Below, piece by piece: positions 1 through 7,500 of a DNA stretch of 19,972 nt. The DNA is from CAYJPK01 sp964372035 (GTDB lineage Bacteria; Desulfobacterota; Desulfovibrionia; Desulfovibrionales; Desulfovibrionaceae), in contig CAYJPK010000035.1 in NCBI GenBank assembly GCA_964372035.1, forward strand, positions 1 to 19,972, read 5' to 3'. Both the position numbers and the translations under genes were made by a program. The stretch's first letter is position 1. Each line of letters opens with the position of its first letter. The notes beneath the pieces are model-generated. The model worked only from the letters and a program-made list of their open reading frames with translations, was not told the origin of the DNA and made no database searches.

Positions 1-86
1 GAAAAAGTTATTTTCAATGTTTTTTTCATGCGACATAGCCACGCAAGCACCGCTACTTTGCAAAGCGCTAGAGGCAGAAAACAAAA
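1..86. other. Left-edge stretch with no recognisable gene
   Basis: Two plus-strand frames stay open across this edge. One runs from base 1 to a TAA at 103-105, the other to a TGA at 127-129. Neither translation resembles a protein I know, and both run into the hairpin at 87-119. The stretch around 30-76 is richer in G+C than its flanks. It could hold the last codons of a plus-strand gene converging on iorB, or be simple spacer DNA; the window does not decide. Confidence 0.2.
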
Positions 87-119
87 AAAGACTTCCGCTT
101 TTTAAAAACAGAAGTCTTT
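87..119 (-). terminator. Intrinsic terminator after iorB (probably bidirectional)
   Basis: A perfect 9-bp stem is formed by AAAGACTTC (87-95) and GAAGTCTTT (111-119), with a 15-nt loop that can itself fold through its T5/A5 stretch. Read on the minus strand the stem is followed by a run of T (complement of the A-run at 83-89), as expected for the end of the iorAB transcript. On the plus strand the stem is followed by a T-rich stretch (117-127), so it could also stop a converging transcript from the left. Confidence 0.75.
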
Positions 120-142
120 ATTTTTTATGACTAATCAGTCAT

Positions 143-733
143 TTATATAACTAAATCTTTACCATCTTTTGCAGCTAAAATATTACGTTCAACTTGCTTT
201 GCCGGTAAGTTTCGCTCAAGTCCTTTAACTAAAGCATCAAAGCTAAATGGCAATAAGTCTAAAGCGCAAGCAGCACCTAAAAGTGCAGAGTTACCAACTT
301 GAGCTGTACCATATTTCACACCAATATCACGAATTGGCAAGTAATATGATTTTCCAGCAAAAGCATCAATCTTTGCTCTCATTTCTTCAGCAGTACCAAG
401 TTTATCTTTGCCAAGAGCGACAGAAGCAGGAGCCATGATTTGTGAGCTTGAAACTACAATGCCACCTTTACGTAAATAAGGTAAGGCACGAAGTGTTTCA
501 ACTAATTCAAAACCAAGCAAGAGGTGTGATTCTGCGTGACCTAATTTAGGGCTTTGATAACCGCCAAATAAAATCGCAGATTCAACAACACCACCACGCT
601 GTGCCATGCCGTGAATTTCACCTGCTACAGAGTCGATACCCTCATCTAAAGCAATTTTTGCTAAAAGCGTAGTTGCGGTTAAAGAACCTTGCCCGCCAAC
701 ACCGCTTAGAAATACTCGAATTCTTTTATCCAT
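143..733 (-). CDS. iorB: Indolepyruvate:ferredoxin oxidoreductase, beta subunit (IorB)
   Basis: This is the small subunit of the enzyme that oxidatively decarboxylates aryl-2-keto acids, such as indolepyruvate from aromatic amino acid transamination, to aryl-acetyl-CoA with reduction of ferredoxin in the cytoplasm. The 196-residue length is typical. The N-terminus carries the GVGGQG nucleotide-binding-like loop (residues 11-16) of the pyruvate:ferredoxin oxidoreductase gamma family, followed by the EIHGMAQRGG stretch usual for IorB. It lies 8 bases downstream of iorA. Its weak ribosome binding site (AGG) overlaps the iorA TAG stop, which suggests translational coupling. A terminator follows directly. 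The reaction can run in reverse to make 2-keto acids, so the physiological direction cannot be read from sequence. Confidence 0.93.
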   Translation of the reverse strand: MDKRIRVFLSGVGGQGSLTATTLLAKIALDEGIDSVAGEIHGMAQRGGVVESAILFGGYQSPKLGHAESHLLLGFELVETLRALPYLRKGGIVVSSSQIMAPASVALGKDKLGTAEEMRAKIDAFAGKSYYLPIRDIGVKYGTAQVGNSALLGAACALDLLPFSFDALVKGLERNLPAKQVERNILAAKDGKDLVI

Positions 734-741
734 AATTTTAC

Positions 742-2583
742 CTATTTCTTAGATTTTGTTTTGATTGAAGGAGCAATTTGTTTGCAAACCATACAGCCTG
801 TGCAAAGTGTTTCATCAACAGCAATATTACCATTATCACGTTTAAATGCAGGGCAAGCAAGCTCATTAAGGCAAGTTTCAAGTTCTTGATTTTGCTCTAC
901 GATTTCAGCAATAACCTTACCTTCTTTTTTAAGTGTACGTTTTGCAAATAATACACATGGCTCTTCAGCAATAATAACACGCACACCAGTTTTATCTTTC
1001 ATTTCTTCAAAAGCTTTCATGGTTGCTTTTACATTATATGCCTTAACTTTTGCAATTTCAGTAACACCACAACCACGCACAACGCTTTCAATGTCGATAT
1101 GTGCACAGTAGTCACCAAGAACATCAGCACGCACACCAGGGTTTGGCTGATGACCAGTCATTGCAGTAGTTCCATTATCTAAGATTACAAAAATCAAATT
1201 ATGTTTATTAAATACAGCATTAACAAGACCGCTTACACCAGAGTGGAAAAAGGTAGAGTCACCAATTAAACCGATAACAGGCTTATCATTCAATGCGAAA
1301 CCGCCACCAGCAGAAACTGATGAACCCATGCAGAAAAGAAAATCTGCCATACGAAGTGGTGGAACCATACCTAAGGTATAACAACCAATATCGCTTGAAT
1401 AGTACGCATCATCACCAAAAACTTTACGAATTGAATAGAATACTGAACGGTGTGAGCAACCAGGGCAAAGGCTTGGTGGGCGAATTGGTAATGGCTCTTG
1501 AGCAGCAATTTCTGTTGCTTCAATGCTTTTACCAACTAACTCTAACAAGGTATCAGAAATAGTTTTTACACTATATTCACCAAAAATTGTTAAGTATTTT
1601 CCTTTACCTAAAATTTTAGTTGTAATACCCTTTGTATTAGCGAGAGCTTTTAAGTCTTTTTCAACTAACGGCTCACCCTCTTCAACAATAAGAACTGTAT
1701 CACAAGACTCAATGAAAGCTTGTAATTTCTTTTCCGGAAGTGGGTAGCTAAAGCCAAGGTCAAAAACCTTAAAGCTATCTTGTAAATTATTTTCTAAAAT
1801 AGCATCAGCTAAATAAGCACGGCTAATGCCTGATGCAATAACACCAATTTTAGCTGATTCATTACCTGAAATTTTATTCCATTTTGAGCTTTCAGCCATT
1901 TCTTGAACTTTAGCTAAGTTTTCAACTAAAACAACGTGTCTTTGACGTGAAACTGCAGGAACTGGCACAAAGCGCATTGGATTACGTGGAAACTCCACCT
2001 TTTCAGCTGGGCTTTCAGGTAGAGCATCAAATTCAACAATACCACGTAAATGGTTCACACGTGTTGTTGTTCTAAGCATAAAAGGTTGCTCAACTTTTCT
2101 AGATAAAAGTAAAGCTTCCTTTGTCATTTCTTTTGCTTCTTGTGCTGTTGCAGGCTCTAAACATGGAAAGCCCATAAAGCGAGCATAAGTTCTGTTGTCT
2201 TGTTCATTTTGGCTTGAGTGACAAAATGGATCATCAGCACTTAAAAGTAAATATCCACCTGGCAAACCAACATAAGCTGCTGTAAATAATGGATCTGCAG
2301 CTACGTTAACGCCAACGTGCTTCATTGTAGTCATGGTTAAAGAACCGCCAAGTGATGCACCAACACCAACTTCAACAGCTACTTTTTCATTAACTGAATA
2401 TTCTAAATAAAAATTACCATTTTCCATACCGATACTACGAAAAGTATCAGGAACTTCAGATGATGGCGTTCCTGGATAGCAGGTTACAACATTAATACCT
2501 GCTTCAAGAGCACCTCTAACTATTGCTTCATTGCCAAGCAAAATGTGCTTTTCGCCTTTTGCTCCTAACAATTCATGCTTCAT
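742..2583 (-). CDS. iorA: Indolepyruvate:ferredoxin oxidoreductase, alpha subunit (IorA), with a reduced ferredoxin domain
   Basis: This is the large, thiamine-diphosphate-binding subunit partnered by IorB. The N-terminal pyrimidine-binding region shows YPGTPSSE (36-43) and MKHVGVNVAADP (87-98). The C-terminal TPP/Mg region shows CPGC (373-376) and GDSTFFHSG (441-449) with N470 and TTAMTGHQ. The C-terminal tail should carry two [4Fe-4S] clusters. Here the first motif keeps only C571 and C577-P, and the second reads C594-x2-C597-x2-C600 with alanine (A604) in place of the fourth Cys, so ligands for only one cluster appear complete. I chose the ATG at 2583 (613 residues) because a GGGGG ribosome binding site sits just upstream. 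The in-frame ATG at 2604 has none and would only add seven residues. Confidence 0.93.
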   Translation of the reverse strand: MKHELLGAKGEKHILLGNEAIVRGALEAGINVVTCYPGTPSSEVPDTFRSIGMENGNFYLEYSVNEKVAVEVGVGASLGGSLTMTTMKHVGVNVAADPLFTAAYVGLPGGYLLLSADDPFCHSSQNEQDNRTYARFMGFPCLEPATAQEAKEMTKEALLLSRKVEQPFMLRTTTRVNHLRGIVEFDALPESPAEKVEFPRNPMRFVPVPAVSRQRHVVLVENLAKVQEMAESSKWNKISGNESAKIGVIASGISRAYLADAILENNLQDSFKVFDLGFSYPLPEKKLQAFIESCDTVLIVEEGEPLVEKDLKALANTKGITTKILGKGKYLTIFGEYSVKTISDTLLELVGKSIEATEIAAQEPLPIRPPSLCPGCSHRSVFYSIRKVFGDDAYYSSDIGCYTLGMVPPLRMADFLFCMGSSVSAGGGFALNDKPVIGLIGDSTFFHSGVSGLVNAVFNKHNLIFVILDNGTTAMTGHQPNPGVRADVLGDYCAHIDIESVVRGCGVTEIAKVKAYNVKATMKAFEEMKDKTGVRVIIAEEPCVLFAKRTLKKEGKVIAEIVEQNQELETCLNELACPAFKRDNGNIAVDETLCTGCMVCKQIAPSIKTKSKK

Positions 2584-2622
2584 ATTTCCCCCGATTTTAT
2601 CCATATAGTATTTTAAGCTTAC

Positions 2623-2642
2623 TACTACAAACGTTTGTAGTA
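2623..2642. promoter_or_regulatory. Perfect 20-bp palindrome upstream of iorA (candidate operator)
   Basis: TACTACAAACGTTTGTAGTA is a perfect 20-bp palindrome centred about 50 bases upstream of the chosen iorA start. Such long dyads in a promoter region usually bind a dimeric regulator. I do not recognise the regulator family from the half-site. As RNA it could form a stem only with its central bases unpaired, and no T-run follows, so a terminator is unlikely. Confidence 0.5.
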
Positions 2643-2668
2643 ATTGCCTACTTTCACTGTAATTACAA

Positions 2669-2686
2669 TTATTTCAGTTGAAATAA
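2669..2686. promoter_or_regulatory. 8-2-8 inverted repeat upstream of iorA (second candidate operator)
   Basis: Half-sites TTATTTCA and TGAAATAA are separated by two bases, giving a perfect dyad centred 45 bp further upstream of iorA than the 20-bp palindrome. The half-site sequence differs from the first palindrome, so two different proteins may bind. The minus strand carries a TATTAT/TATAGT -10-like stretch next to it, but no convincing -35 hexamer, so I do not place a promoter. Confidence 0.35.
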
Positions 2687-2717
2687 CTATAATACATGAT
2701 TTGAATTCTATTATATT

Positions 2718-2744
2718 AAAAAAAACGGCAAGCATAAGTTTGCC
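2718..2744 (-). terminator. Intrinsic terminator after the TPR gene
   Basis: Read on the minus strand, GGCAA pairs with TTGCC around an 8-nt loop, with further G/C bases outside the stem, followed by an uninterrupted run of eight T (complement of 2718-2725). It lies 28 bases beyond the stop codon of the TPR-protein gene and separates it from iorAB. Confidence 0.7.
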
Positions 2745-2771
2745 CGCCGCTATTTTCACTAAAAACTTAAC

Positions 2772-3491
2772 TTATTTTTTTGCTATATTTTGTAATTCTT
2801 TGATTTGAGATTTAAAATAAGCAATTTCTTGTTCTTGATAATATTTAGCTGTATTTGCTGTTTGTGCATCTAAGCTAATAATATCTTCATAAGCCTTGAC
2901 AGCTTCATCATATTTTTTAGCTTCTTGAGAAGTTGTTGCAATATTTTCAAGCACTAAAGATTTCATAAGTGGCATATTGCTTGCTGCGGCTTTTGCAGTA
3001 TTTAAAACTGTTAAAGCTTCGTCAAGTTTGCCTGTTTGTGTTAAAATTTCAGCTTGGTTAATTGCTGCACTAAGACCAAGTGCACTAGTATTATTTTTTG
3101 CTACTTCACCATAGTATTTGATAGCAGTATCAAATTCATTAGCTGCAAATGCACTTATTGCAATCTCTAAACTCATACCTACTTTTAAGTCTGCAGGAGC
3201 TTTCGCAAGTAAGGCTTCTAAAGCAGTAATTCTATCTTTACCGATTTTGGAAGTTAAAATTGTGCCAAGCTCTGAAATAGCTTCTTCTTTTTTATTTTCC
3301 TCGTTCCACTGATAGAAACCAGTTCCAACGATAGCTGCAATAAATATAAGAAGAATAAGAACTATTAGCTTGATATGCTTAATAATAAATTGTAAAAGTG
3401 GAGCTGCTTCAACTGCAACTTCAGACTGGATTTCATCAATTAGGGCTTCTTCACCTCTTGGTGTAGCCGGACCTTGTGGAACAATGCTCAT
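2772..3491 (-). CDS. Membrane-anchored TPR-repeat protein (YfgM/BamD-like layout)
   Basis: This 239-residue protein has a short cytoplasmic N-terminus and one strongly hydrophobic segment at about residues 38-58, preceded by lysine (KHIK). The remainder is soluble, rich in alanine and lysine, with helix-turn-helix repeats of TPR character, for example LSAAINQAEILTQTGKLDEA and the KYDEAVKAYEDI stretch. It has no cleavage site, so it should stay anchored in the inner membrane with the TPR domain in the periplasm, as in YfgM-type proteins that assist envelope protein folding. That role is inference from layout. The start has a good site (AGGAG, 7-base spacing). It is a single-gene unit with its own promoter and terminator. 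Confidence 0.75.
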   Translation of the reverse strand: MSIVPQGPATPRGEEALIDEIQSEVAVEAAPLLQFIIKHIKLIVLILLIFIAAIVGTGFYQWNEENKKEEAISELGTILTSKIGKDRITALEALLAKAPADLKVGMSLEIAISAFAANEFDTAIKYYGEVAKNNTSALGLSAAINQAEILTQTGKLDEALTVLNTAKAAASNMPLMKSLVLENIATTSQEAKKYDEAVKAYEDIISLDAQTANTAKYYQEQEIAYFKSQIKELQNIAKK

Positions 3492-3523
3492 TCATTAACT
3501 CCTAAACTAACATTAAGTCCTTT

Positions 3524-3552
3524 TTTTTACACTTATAATGCTAAGTTGTCAA
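3524..3552 (-). promoter_or_regulatory. Sigma-70-type promoter of the TPR gene
   Basis: On the minus strand a consensus -35 TTGACA (3547-3552) is followed after 17 bases by TAAAAA (3524-3529), matching the -10 consensus at four of six positions. It lies about 30 bases upstream of the TPR gene start. The -35 is perfect and the -10 weak, so the exact start is uncertain. Confidence 0.45.
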
Positions 3553-3596
3553 TTTAAACTTAACAAGTATTGGCTGATAATTTGTATTTTTATTAC

Positions 3597-3627
3597 AAAA
3601 AAAGTCGGCACAAAAAGTACCGACTTT
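3597..3627 (-). terminator. Intrinsic terminator closing the glycogen operon (after galU)
   Basis: AAAGTCGG (3601-3608) and CCGACTTT (3620-3627) form a perfect 8-bp stem with an 11-nt loop. On the minus strand the stem runs into a stretch of seven T (complement of 3597-3603). It lies 38 bases beyond the galU stop and marks the end of the five-gene minus-strand operon. Confidence 0.8.
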
Positions 3628-3664
3628 ACATACATTGTTTAATCAAAATTAAAACAAATCAAAT

Positions 3665-4540
3665 TTAATCTTTAAGTAACTCTTTTAACTTAGCTTTTAA
3701 ACCATCTCTAAGTTTTTCGTCACGTAGACCAAAATAAATATTTGCACTTAAATAATCTATCCAATCACCTGCATCAAAGCGAAGTCCATTCATTTTTACT
3801 GCTATCATACCCTCTTCTTTACATAAATCATGCATTGAATCAGTAAGTTGAATTTCGCCTCCATGACCAGGCTTTGCATCTTGCAAATAATCAAATATTC
3901 TAGGTGTTAAGATGTAACGCCCAACTATAGCAAGGTTTGATGGTGCTTTACCGATTTCTGGTTTTTCAACCATATCAGTTATATCATAAATACCATCTTC
4001 GATTTCATTTCCAGCTACGATACCATATTTATTAACTTTATCTGCAGGAACTTCCATTACGCCAATAACTGATTTATTATATTTTTTTGCAATCTCTGCA
4101 AGCTGTGGTAAACCTGATTTTTCACCCTTACCACAAAACATAATATCATCGCCAACTGTGATTGCAAAAGGTTCATTACCAACAAAATCTCTCGCACACC
4201 AAATAGCATGTCCAAGCCCAAGTTGCTTTCTTTGGCGAACAGCATAAACATTTACCATTTCAGCTACTTCACGAACAACTTTAAGCATATCAGTTTTGCC
4301 TGCTTTTTCAAGCACAGCTTCAAGGCGTAAATTGTAGTCAAAGTGGTCTTCAATTACAATTTTATCTTTATTGGTAACAAAAACAACATCTTCAATACCA
4401 GCACGAACTGCTTCCTCAACAACATACTGCACTACCGGTTTATTATAAATAGGCAGCATTTCTTTTGGAATATTCTTACTAGCCGGGAGTGAACGAGTTC
4501 CCCAACCAGCAACTGGAATAACAACTTTTCTTACATTCAT
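3665..4540 (-). CDS. galU: UTP--glucose-1-phosphate uridylyltransferase (GalU)
   Basis: This enzyme makes UDP-glucose and pyrophosphate from UTP and glucose-1-phosphate. At 291 residues it has the normal GalU length. The nucleotidyltransferase signature is present near the N-terminus as GWGTRSLPASKNIPKEMLP (residues 12-30), with the catalytic arginine and lysine in place, followed by KPVVQYVVEEA and the acidic metal-binding stretch GDDI. It is the last gene of the glycogen operon. UDP-glucose is the donor used by GT3-type glycogen synthases, so its place beside the synthase fusion makes sense: it replaces the ADP-glucose route (GlgC) of most bacteria. The ribosome binding site AAAGGTGA lies at normal distance. 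UDP-glucose from here could also feed cell-envelope sugars. Confidence 0.95.
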   Translation of the reverse strand: MNVRKVVIPVAGWGTRSLPASKNIPKEMLPIYNKPVVQYVVEEAVRAGIEDVVFVTNKDKIVIEDHFDYNLRLEAVLEKAGKTDMLKVVREVAEMVNVYAVRQRKQLGLGHAIWCARDFVGNEPFAITVGDDIMFCGKGEKSGLPQLAEIAKKYNKSVIGVMEVPADKVNKYGIVAGNEIEDGIYDITDMVEKPEIGKAPSNLAIVGRYILTPRIFDYLQDAKPGHGGEIQLTDSMHDLCKEEGMIAVKMNGLRFDAGDWIDYLSANIYFGLRDEKLRDGLKAKLKELLKD

Positions 4541-4566
4541 AACACAATCACCTTTGACCTTTAAAT

Positions 4567-4599
4567 ATCTTTAACATCTAAACATTTAAACATTTAAAC
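4567..4599 (-). repeat. Short tandem repeat between the synthase-phosphorylase gene and galU
   Basis: Read on the minus strand the spacer holds about four tandem copies of an 8-9-base AT unit: GTTTAAAT, GTTTAAAT, GTTTAGAT and GTTAAAGAT. It begins right after the stop codon of the upstream gene. No hairpin or promoter is evident. It may simply be slippage-prone spacer DNA, possibly varying in copy number between strains. Confidence 0.4.
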
Positions 4600-7500
4600 C
4601 TATGCCCAAATCACTAAACCTGTTGAAATTGGTGATTCAAGCCCTTCCGTAATCGGTAATACTCTAAATCCATAAACATAACGCCCATTGCGATTTGCAA
4701 CATAAGTGCCTTTAAAGGTTATAACACCGTCATCACCTGCTTTCATACGGCTTGGTGTTAAACGCACAACTTCAGGATAACCCGCAAAATCATCTCCAGC
4801 TGGAGTTGCTGGACCAATTACAAGCTGAACAAGCAATTCTTTAGTAGCCATACTACCAAGATTAATATCTATTTGGACACCTAGTGGTAAACCACAAGTT
4901 AAACTATCACCATCTATACCATCAACTCTAATATCACCAACTTTAACACTCGCAAAGCGTGAAGCTATTTCAGCATTCCACGCAGCAAGGCTTTTAATCA
5001 TGGACATTTTATCTGCCATTTTTTCACTATAATTCTGAGCAGCAGGAATATAGAATTTGTGCAGATAATCACTAACCATACGATCTGAACTAAATTGTGC
5101 CGTTAAAGTTTTAATTGAATTTTTTGAGTATTCAACCCACTTTTCAGGAACAGCATAAGTGCTTGGTCTATCATAGTATAGTGGAACAACATTTTCCTCT
5201 AAAAGACTATAGAGTGATTCTGCATCTGCATAGTCATTTTGGTTTTGAGGTGGCAAGGTATCACTTAGCATTGGTCCAATTGTCCAACCATTTTTCTCGC
5301 CTTGACCTTCACACCACCACCCATCTGAAATACTTAAGTTTAATCCACCATTTACTGGAACTTTTTGACCACTTGTTCCACTAGCTTCATAAGGTCTTCT
5401 TGGGGTATTTAACCAAACATCACAGCCTTGAACTAACATGCGTGAAACAGCTAAGGTATAATCTTCAATAAAGAATATTTTACCTAAGAATCTTGGGTCT
5501 TTGCAATAAGCCATGAGTTGTTGAATAAGCTTAATACCCTCGGTATCCGCTGGGTGAGCTTTACCAGAAAACACGAAGATTACAGGGCGTTCGCTATTAC
5601 CCAAAATCCTTGCTAAACGCTCTGGATCAGCAAACAACAAGGTTGCACGCTTATAAGGAGCAAATCTTCTTGCAAAGCCAATAATCAACGCTTGTGGGGA
5701 TAAGCGACCAAGAATTTCCTTTTGGTTAGATCGAGGAATACCAAATTTTTGGAAATAATCAGGTAAATGATTTTCAATATATTTTAGGAGTGATACTTTC
5801 TGCTGCTGTTTTGCATTCCACAAATCAGCAGCTAATATATTATCAACTAAATTCCATTCTTTAGCCTCTGGAGTAAGTGACAGCCAGTTTTTCCCGAGCG
5901 TGCGAGTTAAGATGTCACGAACAGGAGAACCAACGTATGATGGAACGTGAATACCATTAGTAATATGGTCAATTGGAACTTCACAAACAGGAACACCTTT
6001 CCAAACAGTTTTCCACATATGGCGACTAACAACACCATGCAAACGGCTAACACCATTAGCTTTAAATGCGCTATTAAGAGCTAAAACTGTCATCTCAAAT
6101 ACATTTCGCTCATCACCCTTAACTTTACCAAGACGCATAAATTCATTGAAGCTCAAGCCAATTGAACTAGCATATGAGCTAAAATATTTTTCAATCAAAT
6201 CACCATTAAATCTTTCATTTCCAGCATCAACAGGAGTATGTGTTGTGAAGATGGTATTCGATTTTATAAGCTCAAGTGATTCGCTAAAGCTTAGACCTTT
6301 TTCATTCATTGCAGTTTGAATACGCTCAAGAACCATAAACGCTGAGTGTCCCTCATTCATATGATATGAAGATGGAGTAATTCCAAGGCGACGAAGTGCT
6401 TTTACACCACCCATGCCAAGCAATATTTCTTGACGTAAGCGATAATCACGATCCGCCTCATAAAGGCGTGCTGTAATTTTACGGTCATCAGGTGTATTAA
6501 ACGGAACATCAGTATCTAATAGGTATAATGAAATTCTACCGACCTTAACTTTCCAAATTTGAACAAATAATTGACGACCTGGTAAATCAAGCTCAATAAA
6601 TACAGGAGTTCCATCTTCCTCTTGCACACGCTCAAGTGGTAAGTCATTAAAATCATTTTCAGGATATATAGGAATTTGCACTCCCTCATGATCTAATCTT
6701 TGTCTAAAATAACCATTACGGTATAACAAACCTACACCTATAAGTGGGATATTTAAATCACTCGCAGATTTTAGATGATCACCAGAAAGAACTCCTAATC
6801 CACCAGAATAAATTGTTAAAGATTCATGTAAACCATATTCTGTTGAAAAATATGCAATTGGCTTTTCCATTGATAAATCACTGCCATAGCTCTTTACTGG
6901 CTCTGCCATATAATTATCAAAATCTTCCATGACTTCTTTATATAGAGCTAAATACTCATCACTACTTGCAAGTTGGCGTAATATTTCTGGATCTGCTTCT
7001 TCAATAACACGAATTGGATTATGGTCCGTTTCAGCCCAAACAGATGGATTTAGTTGAGAGAATAGTTTCCAAGCTCCAGGTTGCCAACACCACCACAAGT
7101 TATTTGCAAGTTCACGAAGTCTAATCAAATTCGGTGGCAATTCAGCAACAGCTGTTACCAAATGAAGATTCAACGCACTTGAGTTTGAACCAGCTAAAAC
7201 TCTTGTTAAAGCTTCTTTGCGACGCTCACCTGACCTGTTTGCGCCACGTTCAAGTGATCTGTTAATAGCATGCTGGTATGCTTCAATATAATGAGGGAAG
7301 AATTTCTGCCAGCAACATTCCATTGCTAAATCATAAGCAGCAACCCTCTGATTTGAAAGTTCATCATCAGTTAATGATGTAAATTTTAAGATTAAATCAC
7401 GAAGTTCATTCAATGAATACTCATAGGAGTTTTGACGACGAGCAACAATGCCTACACCAGATTTGCCGGTTTGAGACATAATATCCCTTGCCCACATTCC

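Noticed and set aside
4567..4599. Tandem AT repeats as a CRISPR-like or phase-variable switch
   Set aside because: The unit is 8-9 bases with no spacers, and lies after a stop codon without a promoter, so I keep it only as a minor repeat.
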